NCBI GenBank assembly: GCA_036936605.1
Contig: JAUPFV010000001.1
Location: forward strand, 152,305,187 to 152,369,186
Source: Limnanthes douglasii subsp. nivea
Lineage: Eukaryota > Streptophyta > Magnoliopsida > Brassicales > Limnanthaceae
DNA: 64,000 nt
Reading direction: 5' to 3'
Shown here piece after piece: positions 34,000-48,324 of the stretch. Each line of letters opens with the position of its first letter. The stretch's first letter is position 1. The notes under the pieces are model-generated. The model was not told where the DNA came from. It saw nothing but the letters and a program-made list of their open reading frames with translations, and ran no database searches. Made by a program: the position numbers and the translations under genes.

Positions 34000-36900
34000 T
34001 AGCAAAAAGAAGATCACGTAACTGTTCAATTCTCCTCACAAATCAAAGATAAGTTACTTCCATCTTCTTCTTCAACTTTAATATGAAAATTCCCCAGAGG
34101 TATGCCTAAACTCATTTACATACAGAAATTCTTAGATTCTCTAAAAAAAATTGAGTGAAGTTAATGTGTCTAATTGAGATGTTAGACCCATTCTGATTGA
34201 ATTTACTTCACATGAAGACTTGTGTAAATTTTGGAAGAAAAATGTGTGGTTTATTGGATAACTCTCCATGAGATTACTGAAATAGACTTCGTTCTTTAAT
34301 CTTGAGTATGCATGTTCAATAGCACCTATCTAGGTCAAGCTATCCAGTCTCCTAGAGTTCTTATACAATGAAAGAATAATTACATTTATAGCATCATCTT
34401 TAGGTAAGCCCCTGAAGACTTGGATCCCTAATAGACACAAGTCGAAACATAACTACTATTACGCCTGGGTAGAATTATATACTTCAAATAAAAATTCTTT
34501 ATAGAATATGGGTTAGCTTCAGGGAGAAAGATGGATGTTGGTTAGATGTTCAATACAAAGATATCCATACATACTGTGATTTTTATCATCATTGTGGTCA
34601 TAAGGCCTCTGAGTGCAAGAAATTGTAAAACAAAGATAAAACAAACAATGAAACCCATCTAAAAATTTCTAACCCCGAAAATCTGATCAAAATAAGTAAT
34701 GGAAACAGAAAATAAAATCAATGATGCTAAGGAAAAGAAAACAACAACCAGAAATGGTTTTATAATGATAGAGAAAGTAAATCATACTTTAAGTGAATAA
34801 AATTTGGACCACCAAATAACAACCTCAAAAGAGTAGAAAAAAAAAGTTGATCAGGTGTCTGTCTCAAGCAATATTATAGAAAAAATATAATCTCAAAGAC
34901 AGTAAACCAACAAAGATTCATAATAAAGAGGACATAAAAGAAGATGAAATTAATGAAGTTATACAACGTTTGGAAAAAATGCATTAAAGGCATTAACATA
35001 TCTAACTCTTATGATTATGAAAACTTAGACTCGGGCCCTTAATCTCCTAAACATAAGTACATAGTTATTTTGCCAACTTCTCATACCTTTAGTAAATTGG
35101 AAATTGAAAAATAATTTAAGGAAGTTTTTAAAAATAAATTGAAAAGTGCGAAAGGTAGAAGAAATACAGATTCATTTATTGTCAAGACTCTTTAACTGAA
35201 AGAATCCAACAGATCTTACTCAAGAAATTCCAAATTACTATCAAGATCTTTAATTGGAACATTAGGGGAATAGGAATAAAACCTCAAAGAAAAGGTTGAA
35301 ATCAATCAAAATGAAAGAAAATATTGATCTTATTGCCTTACAAGAGCCTTTGATAAACTAAGAATTCTTAAAGACCATTGCTAGAAATATGGGGTTCTCT
35401 AGCTTCACTACAAACTAAAATAAAAAGATCTGGCTTATATGTAATGATAACTTCAAGATTGGCATCATCAACAACCACCAATAATACTTACATGCATATA
35501 CAAGACATTCATCATAGGATAAGTACTTTTTAGTCACAATTGTGTATGCTAAATGTGCTAAGAACTTAAGGCTTGAACTGTGGAATAACCTTAGAGCTCT
35601 TATAAATAATCCTATGGAACGGATAGTCTTTCGTAATTTTAACGTTGTCACAACTCCTCATGAGTAGATAGGTCTGGTCATCTATTTGTCTAAAATAAAT
35701 AGATGAATTTAATGACACAATTAATAACTATAGGTTCGAGGATGTTGGATATTATAACACTAAATTTACCTAGTCTAACAACAATAAGTAGAAAAGACTG
35801 GATCGTGTGCTCTATAATAATGTGTGGGCTGAGTACTTCTCTAATACTAAAGTCCATCACATGGCTATAACATGTTCTGACCAAACACTTATATGCATAA
35901 CTATCTCTCAGCTCAGTAACAAAATTAAGCCCCATTTAAGTTCCACAACATGTGGATTCATCATAAAAAATCTTGGAAATTGTTAAGAAAAGTTAGAAAA
36001 AGGTCACTCAATGTATGTTTTATGTTGCAAATTAAAGAGTTTGAAATAGGTTTTAAAATTTTAGAATATAGACAGTTTTGGTAATACATTTGATGAAGTT
36101 TTAAATGCTGAAGAAACTGTTAAATCATGTGAAATTACCTATCAATCTTCTCAAAGGATTGAGGATAGGATAGAGTTGTCTAAAGGTAGAGCTAACTACT
36201 TTCAATTACTGGCTAAAGAAAAGATCTATTGGCAACAAAAAAAAAACTATGTAAGTTGGATTAAGGACGTAAATAAAAACACTTCCACCTATCATAACTA
36301 TGTAAAAAAATAAAAAAGAACATGATTCATGGTATTTTTTAGGATCATAATTTGATTACTGACCATGAGTAGTTTATACTTTAAATCTATTCTCAATGAG
36401 CCTCTAAATCACAATGATTTTAAGATATTAATTAACATAATTCCTAACATGATTATTTATGAGGATAACACCTTAATAATGAGTATTCTCACTGAAAATA
36501 TAGCGTATAATGTTATTTTTAGCTTAAACCCAACAAGTGCATCACGTGTTGATAAACTCAATAACATGTTTTATTAAACATGTTGGAGTATTATTAAAAA
36601 AAGACTTATGTGCTTCCATTAAAGCTTTTATTCTTGGTCAAACTATGCCTCGTGGTATAATGAAAACTTCATATGTATTATCACTAAGAACCATGACCCT
36701 AAAGCTTGGAATTACTACAGACTTATAAGCCTGTATACCATATTCAATAGAATTATTTCTAAAATTATTAACAATCATCTTGCTAAACTACTACCTAAAA
36801 TCATTTTAGAAGTTCAAGGTGGTTTTCTTAAAGGTCGTGATATTCAAGACAATATTTTATTGGCAAAAGATATTACACATGATATTAATAAGAAGTCTCA

Positions 36901-39330
36901 CAATGGTAACATAATAATTCAATTGGATATGACGAAAATATTTTGATAGATTGTCCCATACCTTCATACTCAAAATCCTACAGCTATTTAGTTTCAGTTC
37001 AAATTTCATCAATATAATCTCAAGCATGATTAAATTTATGTTTATTTAATATTCTTATAAATGGGGAAGCTAAATTATATTTTAAAGTGAATAGATGAAT
37101 AAGTTAGATGGGATCCTTTATTCCCTAGCCTTTTCATTATCACTGATGAGTACTTTAGAAGAGGCTTGACAAAGCTTTATGCAGTCAATAGAGATACGAT
37201 ATTCAAAACTAGGTGCCAATGTGTTATCCACTGTCTTGCTTATTTTTTCAAACAGCTATAGTATAGCTAGCTTACTATTTTCACCATTATCATGACATTT
37301 TGGGTCAATCTATTAATCAAGAAAAAATAAAAGTTATTACCTCATAAAATGAAAATCAGTCAAGACACTCAAGATTGGAAATCCTGACTAGCTTCAGATC
37401 AGGAACTCTCCTAACAATACATATTGGAATTTTTATAAACGCAAATAATAAAGCTAGTAACTAAATCAATCTTGAAACAAAGATATGAGACAAGATTAAG
37501 TACTGGGATGATAAGCACTTATCTTTTAGTGGTAGGCTGGTTTTGATTCAAACAGTATTTATGAATCTTCCAATATACTGGATCCAATGTTGCATTCTTC
37601 CTTAATTTGTTATTATTATAGTAGAAAGACTCTTTAATAGCTTTTTTGGGGTTCAACATAAGAAAGAAACACCATTAAACAGACTAATTTGCCTAATATA
37701 TGCAAATCATATAAGGAAGGTGGCTTGAATATTGGGAGCATACACGATCTTCAGGATTGATATTCTTGTAAACTTTGGTATAAGTTTAGAAACAACAAGT
37801 CTTTTTGGTCCATATTCACCTATAGTACCTACTACAAGAAACATCATCCTTTACAGGTTCAGTATACCAAGAATAACTCTCAAAATTGGAAAAGATTGAT
37901 GTATATTAAAGAATATACGGAGAAACATATCAACTGAAATTAAGCAAGGGTGAAATAGATTTCTGGTTAGACATATGGTGCTCCTCTTCTTCTTTTATAA
38001 CTCTATATAGAAATGAGAACAATAAATGGTACACTGTAAATAAAGTTATCTCTTTTATGATTCAATAGACTAAAATTTGAGCAAGCTTAAGAATAATGTT
38101 ACTCTTTTAATAATCCAGTCCATTCAAGCTACATTAATCGAAGATCATTAAGATGATAGTATAACTTGGATAATAACTAAAATGGTTCTTGTAAAACCAA
38201 AGAAACCTGAGACTATATCATAAGGAAAATAAAAAAGTCACACTTGTTAAAAAGAATTTGAAATTCACTAACCCCCTTTGAACTCATAGATTCATATTGA
38301 TTATATCATTAGGAAAAATAAATTCACCATAATATCTAAGTGTCAGTTCTATAACAATCTGAAATCTATAAACCACCTATTTGTATCTTGCAATATTTCC
38401 TGGGAAATATGGGTTTACTTTTTTAGCCTCTTCAATAGTATAATTTATTGGTATATGACCATTTCTCACTTAGTCAAGAATTAATTATGATCCTCTAATG
38501 AAGAAGTTCATGTTAGAATTATAATTCCAGTGATAGTTTGCTGGGTGACATGGAGGGTCAGAAACCAAGAAAAATTTAAGGCTAAAACTCCTATATATGC
38601 TCAATCATTGGCTATATCAAATATATCATGGTTGGCCTTGATAAAGAAAATCTTCTCAACAATTTCCATTGGAATAAAGATTTAAAGCATCTATAGAAAC
38701 ATGATGTTACAATCACCTAAATAAGAAAAGAAAAACTATCACGTTTAAATTGGTTTCCTCCTTCAGCTAATAGATACAAACTAAATATTGATGGATATTG
38801 TTTGAAAAATGGAAAGAAAAGTGGGGTAGTTTAATTAGATATATTAATGGTGAAATTCTTGTTGGCTTTGACAGAGTCTATGACAAGCTTACCACTTTTT
38901 TAGCTACAACAAGAGCTCTGTTAGATGGTCTAATCCTCTGCAAAAGTGTGTGCATTAATAAAGTAGATGTTGAATCTGGCTCTCTAGCTCTACTTGAGAT
39001 CGTTTTAAAAGAAAAAAAAATTATTTGACCCTAGAATATGTACTTAAGATCTATAGGAACGAGATAACCTTAAACATGGTGTTAAAGCACATATATAAGG
39101 ACCAAAATATGGTTGTCGATTGGCTTGCCAAGTGGACCCTAAAGTGTAAAATGAAACTTGGTTTTACTCTAAATCATGCTCCAAATCATCTTAGAGTTAT
39201 AAATATCTTTGAAAGCATAAGCTTAGGAATATGCGATTGTAAGTTTGAAAGACTATTGTATTATCAATCAATATCATATCGTACTCTTATATTTTGTTAC
39301 TACCAACTTTAGCAAGTTCATCTTCACTAT
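34000..39330 (+). mobile_element. Degenerate L1-type LINE retrotransposon
   Basis: Domains follow in LINE order on +. A CCHC knuckle of ORF1 (CDFYHHCGHKASECKK) is near 34590. The endonuclease has WNIRG and IALQEP (about 35255-35350) and VYAKCAKNLRLELW (about 35545). The EN-RT linker is at about 36365-36577 (NPTSASRVDKLN). RT has GGFLKGRDIQDNILLAKDI (about 36820-36880) and QLDMTK (about 36915). An RNase H trace with LNIDGY is near 38785, followed by DWLAKWTL near 39120. Stops and frameshifts occur throughout and no intact YADD motif was found near 37230. The ends and target duplication could not be placed. Confidence 0.85.
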
Positions 39331-40389
39331 CAATTTTATAAAATGATGTTATGCATGTCTCACTATATTAGGTTTGGAAGTTGGTTCTTGGAATAAGCAA
39401 GAGATGATAAATCAATCATGAGATGAAGTGCAAAAGAAGATTAATTAATCAATTTCAAATACTCAATCAAATTTACCTTATTATTGATAATCTACATAGT
39501 TTATTCCTACATTTAGTCAAAATCAGGTAATGCTCATCCTAGTTATTTTCTTGTAATATCATTCAAGATATATTCCACTAAAACTCAAGAAGAATAGTAT
39601 TTTTTCAAGAAGAGTGGAAGGATTTGGTTGTTTTGCAAATTCTAGTTGGCCATCGTCGAATAGAATTATGGAAAAGTAGGAAGGAAACGTATCTTCATGC
39701 TTGTCAAATTATCTCCAAAAGCAAATGAAGACTAAACCAAAAGATCGAAACAAAGTTCTATATCTAGCTAAACACATTCTCATAATTGAATTATATCTTT
39801 TGATGGTGGATTAAATCAAAGAAAATAATAAAAGAACTTAATGCTTCGTAACTCCAGGACTCAATACCATCCAATTGGAAAGAATTGAGTTCAAACAAAA
39901 ATAGAAAGCTAAAATCAGATATGCACTTCATTTTCAATTATATCTCGTTTACATATTAAGCCCAATATTCTGAAACAATTTTCATATCTATTCAATGTTT
40001 CTTCTACTTAAAAAAATAAAATAAAATAACATTTAATAGTACTTTGATCCTAGAATACCATGATTAAATTAGAATAATAAGGTTTTGATTAAACAAGGAT
40101 TAAATAAAAACGTTGGAATAATATTTTTCGCCTATTCTCTACTTTATAAAAGAATTAAAAATCTAAATGGAAAGCTTACTTGGAATTTTGTTCACTACGA
40201 ATATAAACGAAAAATATTTGGACAGAACAACCTCACATTTTTTTCAAGGCTATATAATTTAAAAACCTAAGCTTTCTTTAAAGCTAAAAAAACAGTGATA
40301 TCATAGCAGCATGAATTCGTAATAAAATCTTTTAAAGAGAAGTTGGTGCTATTCTATTCATCTAAAGCAAATCTTTTTCAATTTCCATG
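39331..40389. other. Intergenic stretch upstream of the carrier gene
   Basis: No repeat or gene recognised. The last few hundred bases presumably include the promoter of the carrier gene, but I see no convincing TATA box. Confidence 0.5.
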
Positions 40390-40815
40390 GGAGAATGATA
40401 CAAATCCGGACAAAACTCTCTCTCTCGCCTTTTTTGAGCCGCTTTTTAATGGTTATTAAAAGGCGGCAATTTAAAAGCTTAAAGTTAATCTTCAATGGTG
40501 GTGTCCCTGTTCAATTTTCCCTACAGGTATCTCCCTCACCCTCTCTCTCTCTCTCTCTCTATGTATATATATATACGTATCTTCTCCTTCTATAGCCTAC
40601 ATGAATATAGCTATTTAGCCTATCAATCTTATCGTTAATTACATTCATTGCTTCAGATTAATTGTTAGGGTTTCTTTCCGGCTCATGCGTCAATTACGCT
40701 AATCATGTTTTATGTCTGTATATTTTCTTATTTTAGATTTCTGAGACTGTGAAATCGTGAGGAATTTGGACTTCGCTTTCTGGTTGGGGTTATACAGACG
40801 CCCTAACCTGAGAGG
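40390..40815 (+). promoter_or_regulatory. 5' UTR region of the carrier gene with a probable leader intron
   Basis: A transcript-like leader rich in CTCTCT includes a (CT)n microsatellite (about 40540-40560) and a (TA)n run. CTACAG/GTATCT at about 40526 and TATTTTAG/ATTTCTG at about 40736 would remove an intron of about 210 bp before the start codon. This is inferred from splice-site form only. Confidence 0.5.
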
Positions 40816-43800
40816 ATGAGTCCTATAGCCATGGAGAATCCTGGACACCTTAAACGCGCCCTCATTGATGCCTCTGCTGGTGCGGTTTCTGGTGCTGTTT
40901 CTCGTACTGTGACTTCACCCCTCGACGTCCTTAAGATCAGATTTCAGGTTTGTATCATTTGAGAAACGCTGATTTGATATGAATGGATCGTTGCTTTCCT
41001 AAGTCTAAATTCTTTCCTGTATTAGTAACTAATGCTCAACTTAATTAAGCAGTTCATTTGATGTTGGGTACTTAACCCTAAAAACACAGTGTTGCTTCTG
41101 TAATTCTTTCTACTTACTGATGGGTCTCTTGAGATTTTATTTGTTATTGTGCAAAACTGGGAAAGGATGTCAGTCATCCACGGCAATTTATACACTTTCC
41201 TCTTATGGTCAAATCACCTAGTGTCTTGATTAGTATATGTGTGTTGTGCTTATTATATTTTGATGTTCTTAATTCACTTCAACCCATAGTGAATAAGTCA
41301 TGGCTACCTTTAAACCTTTAAACCTATCCACGAGCTGTCTGGGACAAGGTGTTCGGGAAATATCTTACTGTATTAGTATTTTCATGCCTTCCTTTTGCAA
41401 AGTATAGATGTCTTAGAAAATATAGGGGAAAAGAAGGCCACCTAGGTTTTCAAAGCTAATTCCAATTGTTCTCATTTATCTCTCAACTAGTCTTGTTGTT
41501 AAATTCCAAATTGTTTTGGATCTTGACGGATAGTAGGGGTTCATTCTGCTGAAAGGAGGAGAGGGACGGGATTATTAGAGTTTGATTCCATACTTTGTCT
41601 GAATGTATATTTGTATCTATGGCTTTGTTAGATCCTGCTTTAGCTTATCGCAACCCTTTGTTATACGCCTTATGCCAGGTTCAACTCGAACCAACAGCCT
41701 CGTGGGAATTGCTCCGATTAAAGTCGTCTGGAACGTCAAAGTATTCTGGCATGTTGCAAGCGACAAAAGATATCTTTAGAGAGGAAGGCGTACGGGTATG
41801 TTTTCTTAATTCACAGTCTTCCCTTCTTCTTTTCTCTTGTTGTATATTTTCCATTTCTTCTTATGGATTAAAAATTGGCTGCTTTGGATAATGGCTAACT
41901 TCTTTCTGCTGGTCAATTGCAATATTAATATCTTTTAGTTCCTTATTAATTATCTTCAGTTATAAAGAGTGGCATACTCTTTATGAAGTATTTTTTCTAA
42001 ACTTCAGGAAGTTAGTTTTGCCTGGATTTGATACTTTTTTAACCATTACTTTATATAAGATATTTGCTTATGACAGGGATTTTGGCGTGGAAATGTCCCA
42101 GCATTACTCATGGTTATGCCCTACTGTTCAATTCAGTTTATGGTATTGCATAAGCTGAGATCTATTGTTTCTGGTTCTTCCAAAACAGGTATGCAGCCTA
42201 ATAAAATTTACTTGATAAAACACTCCTTTCCCTTACGCTTAAAAATGAGCAGATGGAACTCCTATGCCACTAGTTTTTATCTTAGAACGCGAGTCCTGTC
42301 CCCTTTATAAATTAGCTCGCCTTTATCAGTAGATCAACTCAGTCACTGAACCCTCTCTAAATTAGCTTGCTTTTATTGGGAGTCGTGGCGGAAACTCACC
42401 AATCCTCAGATTCTGCCTGTCCCCACCGCCCTCTGAGCTTTGTTTCGACAAAGACCGTTTGTTTTGGGAAAATCATTTGCAGATATCACTGACTCTCCTT
42501 TTATGTCAGATTAATAGAATACAGAAAATAGCTCAATTTTTTGTTGTTGGGCTGTAGATTAAGATTACAAGCTAGCAGCCCTCACCTGCGTTCAATTGTA
42601 AGTTATATAGCAGGTCCTCTAATCATAAACAATTGGTTGTAGGATAGTCTTTTGTTCAATTATATATTAAAATACTCCAAGAGTTGTGCGTCAGATCTTG
42701 TGGATATAAAATATATTCTCCAATCTCCTGTTTTCTTTGATCATCTTCATTTTTAAATGGTGGGATTCTCTGTATCATATGCAGTTTCTCTGTTGTTTAC
42801 ACTGTTTTGTTTTGGCGCAGAGGATCACGCTCATTTGAGTCCTTATCTGTCTTATCTCAGTGGGGGAGTTGCAGGATGTGCAGCCACTATAGGGTCATAT
42901 CCATTTGATCTTCTTCGGACATTATTAGCTTCACAAGGAGAGCCCAAGGTATTAAATATAATTAACATCTATATTGGGAGTGCGATTTCTGTTCTAGAAT
43001 TATCTATCTGATTTCCTACATGTTGGAATTATATGCTTCAAGCCTTATAAGTTATGAAGGTGCTAGTACTAACTTTTTTGGGACCGAAGCCAGAACCTCA
43101 TGTTTCAATCACTGAGCTAAATTTCATGGGCAGCAAATTTTTATATATATACGAAGCTTATACTATTTGAAAATTTATGTGGTTTGTATAACACTTTTAA
43201 CTGAGTAAAGTTTCATATAGGTGTATCCAAACATGAGGTCTGCGGCTGTTGATATACTCAGAACTAGAGGCTTTGCGGGATTGTATGCTGGACTATCTCC
43301 TACACTAGTCGAGATAGTTCCATATGCTGGTATCCAGTTTGGCTCTTATGATACGTTTAAGCGTCAGATGCTGGTAATTTCTAAAATCTTTTCTTATGTA
43401 TTCTTTTTAATATTCTGTCTGTCTGTTTGGGGATGTGAGAGTATTTCTTTGATGTGGCGTGAACGTTGCTTTTCTATTTAAAGTAAAAAAGGTTGTATAA
43501 GCTTCACCTTATAGGACTCAATAAGATGAAGTAACATGACATACTCAAATATGGTTCTCAGCACGTTTTCTGAAGCATCTCAATGTGTTTGGTATGGGGC
43601 GTACTTGATAATGTCTTTTCTCACCCCTCTAGGACGATAGTTGTACCCGTTCTATTACTGAATACCCAGAAAAGCTTAAATTCGTCCCCTAGCTTTCAAG
43701 TACAAAATAATAGGGCAAGCCATACAGTTTTCTTTATATTTCAAACCTTATCCCAGTACTACAAGTGAAATATATACTCAATCAAATTAACTGAAACAAT

Positions 43801-44555
43801 TTTAAAATACATAAATAAAAGAAAAAATCATGAAAAATCAGGTATAAAATTGTAACAAAAATGAAAATGACACAAATGCATACCTAACAGAATAAGTTGT
43901 AAACTATTTGGGGGCCCAAATACGTAGATCTGGTCAAATAAAACCACAAGTTGATTAAATGGCTAGCCACTTCTACTCTGCGTATGCAAGTATATCTACA
44001 ACTCTTTCAAGCCCGTATATTGATGCCATTCAGAATGATATTATATATGTTTTCAACATACTGCAGCTTGCACCTTATCTTACTTCTTTATTTTATAGAC
44101 CTGGAACCAGCACAGATCAAGCTCAACTGACGAAGATCATAGCCTCTCGGGTTTTCAACTTTTCATATGTGGGTTAGCGGCTGGAACTACTGCCAAACTC
44201 GTGTGTCATCCACTTGACGTGGTTAAGAAACGATTCCAGGTTAGTTTCTAGTTTCTAAGAAAGATCATTTAGAGCACTCAAACACATCGAGTCTTTTGGT
44301 CAATGTGAATATGTTATGTTGGTTTTGGATAATCAGGTAGAAGGCTTGCGGAGGCATGCAAGATATGGAGCTCCAGTCGAGCAACTTGCTTACCGGAACA
44401 TGTTTGACGGGTTAAGACATATATTGAGAGTAGAAGGTTTGCATGGCTTGTATAAAGGCATTGTCCCATCCACTCTTAAGGCTGCACCTGCTGGTGCTGT
44501 TACCTTTTGGGCTTATGAAGTTACATCAGCCTGGTTAGAGTCTGTTCTCGTATAG
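40816..44555 (+). CDS. Mitochondrial thiamine diphosphate carrier (SLC25 family), 333 aa, 7 exons
   Basis: Coding exons: 40816-40947, 41679-41795, 42077-42188, 42821-42948, 43221-43373, 44099-44239 and 44337-44555. All introns begin GT and end AG, and the joined frame has no stop. The product imports thiamine diphosphate across the inner mitochondrial membrane for enzymes such as pyruvate dehydrogenase. It has three mitochondrial-carrier repeats with P-x-D-x-x-K/R signatures: [11 protein letters not shown] (end of exon 1), [13 protein letters not shown] (exon 4) and [11 protein letters not shown] (end of exon 6). Second-half motifs [31 protein letters not shown] and [10 protein letters not shown] match plant thiamine diphosphate carriers closely, and the length is right. 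Start chosen at the first ATG ([16 protein letters not shown]); a second Met lies five codons on. It looks intact. Confidence 0.95.
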
Positions 44556-46051
44556 AACTTTCAATAGCAGACTTAATCTCACCTTTGTTTTAGCATTGTT
44601 GCGGGCTTTCTTTTTCTAATTAGTTTATAATAATTCATCCTCGTGATCGCAGTTCAGCTAAGCTGTTGACCTTTCTATGAGGTTTTGTTTATAATAAAAA
44701 AATTAGATTTTTTTTCTAATCTATAGATTATCTGTTTTTGCAAGTATGATAATTTTTTTTTTTTTTTTTATTTTCGTCATTAACTTTTAACTTGTATATT
44801 ATTTTATTAAAGATTCAACAATTTTTTTTTGAAAATCAATTTTTCCTAATCTGTTCACATATATATTAGATTTAATTTATTTCTATATTTTTAAAACAGG
44901 CAAAAAAAATGAGTACCTACTAAATCTGTTCAGCTCAAATTTAGTTTCCAATTATACAATAAACCCTATCACTAAATCTGTTCGGCCCAAATTTTATTTC
45001 AAATACATATAAACCCGTATGTTTTTTTTTTTCTATTTAGAGCATTACCAGTGTGTCATCAAGTATCAGGTTTAAATTCCAGTTATAGAAATCTAATATA
45101 ATAATATATTACATTTATAAATCTAATATAATAATATATTACATAACATGAACCCGAAATGATTATGAAAATATTAGTGTATAAAATAATACAAAACAAA
45201 ATTTTATATGAATTCGACGTGAATCCAAGATCATATAAAATAAAAATATGATGAAATTTGTTTGAGAAAGCATGTTAAATAAAAAAGATTATGAAAATTT
45301 ATTAAAGCCACTGAAGACGAAAAAACTGATTTTATTGGTATATAAATAAACTATAAATAATAAATTGTTTTTTAACATCAATTTATATCTTATATTTACA
45401 AAATGGTGTTGATACATCTAAAATTAACTTCCAATTTTACATAACTTTTTATCTGTTTTTTAAATGGTAGAATTTTAATTGCAGCAAAAAATTAACATTG
45501 TTACACGACAGAGTTATCATAGAGTAGAAATAGACTTTGGTGAGCATATGAACATAGTATTCATTTGGAAATCGATTCAAATTTTATGGATAGATACTTA
45601 ATCTGAGAAGTTAAAAAAATAATAGAACCGAATTATAAAAAACCGGACCGAATCCATTATTTCGATGGTTTGATTCTTGAGTTCTATGCCCATGTGTATT
45701 ATACAAAAGACATTCAAAATTTGAGATTAAAAAAAATTCAAAAATAACGTACAAGCTTTTTGATAAATCAAAATTTTGTCTTAAATCAGAAAAGAATACC
45801 ATGATTTGAGAAAAATCAGAAAAACACATGCAAGTTAAAAAAAAATACAAGGCATTCATATTGTAAAGAATCGGAATCACAAACCAACCACAAACCATGT
45901 TCTTGTTTCAATTAATCATACAAAAAATTATGATTATCATACAAGCTCTATCAGATAATTCAGATTCAACAAAATGGAAACGAATAATATTTATCTCATT
46001 TATTTAGTTGAAACACGTCATCAGTACAACAACAGATCAAATGAGTATGTC
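44556..46051. other. Intergenic region between two convergent genes
   Basis: Holds the 3' UTRs of both genes. TATAATAAAAAAA at about 44688 could serve the carrier. An AATAAA on the minus strand at about 45996-46003 could serve the NDUFAF4-like gene. A T-rich run is at 44749-44769, and a 35-bp direct duplication (AAATCTAATATAATAATAT core) is at about 45090-45145. The rest is AT-rich. Confidence 0.6.
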
Positions 46052-47926
46052 TCACTTATGATTTGGAGGTAATGTTAGAAACTGCAGTATTCTCTGAACC
46101 TGAGCAACATCAACCCGGAACATCTCAGCAATCTTGTTTACATCCATGGGGCCACTATGATCATCAGCCTTCCCCTGATGCAGAAGCATGATATGGCGTA
46201 GTTGAGCTACGTTCAACGTTCCAGGAGGAGCAGGCTTCCCTTCGTATCTTCCTGAATCTGGTTTTGTATTGCGTAGTTTAGGGAGAGACCTACCTGGTCT
46301 TTCCACTACAAACGCCTGCAATCATCATGTCATACATTTTTAAGCGCGCACTCGAATATGTTTGGTTTGATAAAGCAGTAGGTGTGTAACTCAAGAAATG
46401 GCATATCTCATCTAATATTTAAACAAAACCAAGCAAAAGGAAAAATAACAAATGAGCAGATGACCATATGCGAACACTACATAAGCTAATACATAAGTCT
46501 AAACAATTAGGTTGCTCATGCACGAAAAGTTCTTATTATGCTCTTATCTTTGCTTCAAGAACCAACTTCATCGCTAATCAAAACATAAATATATAAAAAC
46601 AAAGTACACTTGGTCTCTGATACTCTGTTATCAAACATATTTTCATTCACAGAATGAGCCAGTGAATATAAACTTAACTCAGAAAATCGTAGAACAATAC
46701 ATTGAACAACAATGATAACATGCTCTAAAATCGAACATATACTTAAGCTTCCCTTTCTCTCTTTTATTTCCCTATTTTTCTGTGACATTTCCGTTATTTT
46801 TAAGTGGTCACGTAAGTGGGGTCAATCCATAATGATCGGACATATGTTATTTCTTCATCTAATAATTAGCAAAGTACAATGCAAACTGCAATTGACACTA
46901 ATAGACCTTACCTCACCCATTTCTGCTTTTCCACCAGCCTTTGATTTAATCCTACCCACCATTTGATTAAGCATGGCATCATACTGTGGGTCCTTCTCCT
47001 CAAGGACATTTTCAGCTTTGAATCTTGGGGTTTCATCTTGAAATCAGCATCACAAAAACTCTTTAGTAATCATACAAGTAAAGATTACTCATCTAGTAAC
47101 TGAAAACAAAGAAATAAACAAAAGGTAAAGTTGGCCTTATTTGTGAAAAACTGTCACTTAACCAATGTATATTGCTACAAATTCCTTACACGCCGACAGA
47201 AAGGAATTACAATACAATTGATGAGTAACGAGTGATTATCTTACAAATATCATAATTCATAATTCAGACAAACAAGAATTGTTTGAAACTGTTAATGTTC
47301 TATAATTTCTTACTTACTGAAAGAATAAACCTATCAAAGCAACTCATATGGTTTCCAAACAGTAAACTTATTCTTCATCGTAATGCGCTAATGGCGTGTT
47401 CTCTTTAAAGTTAAACCAAAGTCTAAGATTTCTTCTACGCAACTTTAGATGGGTGGTACTGTAAAAGCAATTCTGTCTAATATAAGGTAGAAAATCAGGA
47501 AGAACAAGAAGAGTTCTACAACCGACAACCTTTCAAACTCACTGTAAGAATAAATGAATTTGCGATCGCACAAATCCGTCCCACGATCGATCAATGATTT
47601 TGACTTCAAAATTTTAGAATACAAATACCTATCTTGTTAAACCCAATACTTAGTTGAAGTGTACATTGCCCCTAATGACCTAGAGTGTCAAACAAGTGGT
47701 AATAGAACATTGAAAGAACCCGACAGCAAAGAGTGTAGTGTTTTTTACCAGGAGGTTCGTCGGTGGTTGCAGAGGGAGGGACCGGCGGGATATTTGGGGC
47801 TTCATAGAGTCCTACCGGTGGAGGTGGTGGATGATGAACGACGTTCTTTAGTTTAGACGGGGGAGACTGGTCGACGGCGGGCGGGGTTTTGATCTTGCCA
47901 GCTGCTCGACGAAATGCCTGACCCAT
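46052..47926 (-). CDS. NDUFAF4-like complex I assembly factor, 188 aa, 3 exons
   Basis: Coding exons on the minus strand: 47926-47749, 47036-46912 and 46315-46052. Introns are GT-AG and the phases join exactly (G/AT codon, then phase 0). Exon 1 begins MGQAFRRAAGKIK, with a Gly-2 also found at the start of animal NDUFAF4, and is proline-rich. Exon 2 gives ETPRFKAENVLEEKDPQYDAM. Exon 3 holds RPGRSLPKLRNTKPDSGRYEG and a helical C-terminus, LRHIMLLHQG...KIAEMFRVDVAQVQRILQFL, resembling the NDUFAF4 C-terminal region. In animals this protein helps assemble complex I at the inner mitochondrial membrane. The plant role is inferred. The frame continues upstream of the chosen Met without a better start. 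Confidence 0.75.
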
Positions 47927-48315
47927 TTTTTGTGGTTTGAATCTCCTTTGTATTTCCGATTTGAAAGAATGTTCGTTTGAAGAACAGAAAATGAAAAAGA
48001 AAGTGGTCAAAGACTGAAGTTTTAGAAAAAGTGATTGGAGTTGTTGATCTGAAGGTTCGTCGTCGTCGTGAAACAAGTATCGGAGGATTTGGGGTTTTTG
48101 ATTGAATGATGTGTCATAACACGCGCACTTCTTTTGCAAAGTGCAATGGTAAAACCGAGATAGTATTTTGCCACGTAGCTCAACTGATTGCAGACAATAC
48201 ATATTCATTTCGAAAATAGCCAAAATTAAAATTCACACGGTGGAGTCCCATGCTTTAAAATAAATCTAACCGTATATACATTTTAAATTTTAAATGGATT
48301 AATTAATTTAGCGGA
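47927..48315 (-). promoter_or_regulatory. Upstream region of the NDUFAF4-like gene
   Basis: Contains the leader and proximal promoter (minus strand). A short CGTCGTCGTC run occurs near 48057-48067. No clear TATA box. The MULE at 48325 inserted about 400 bp upstream of the start codon. Confidence 0.4.
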
Positions 48316-48324
48316 TTAAAATTA
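48316..48324 (+). repeat. Target site duplication TTAAAATTA (left of MULE 1)
   Basis: Same nine bases at 49823-49831. Nine bases is the hallmark of Mutator-like insertion. Confidence 0.75.

Noticed and set aside
35415..35935. Minus-strand ORFs of about 80 residues
   Set aside because: They are shadows of the LINE endonuclease region on the + strand.
45611..45898. 95-residue minus-strand ORF
   Set aside because: AT-rich, Phe/Leu-biased composition with no motif and no gene context.
47750..48223. Upstream in-frame extension of the NDUFAF4-like exon 1 (Met near 48223)
   Set aside because: The extra residues are low-complexity and lie in the expected leader. MGQAF matches the family N-terminus.
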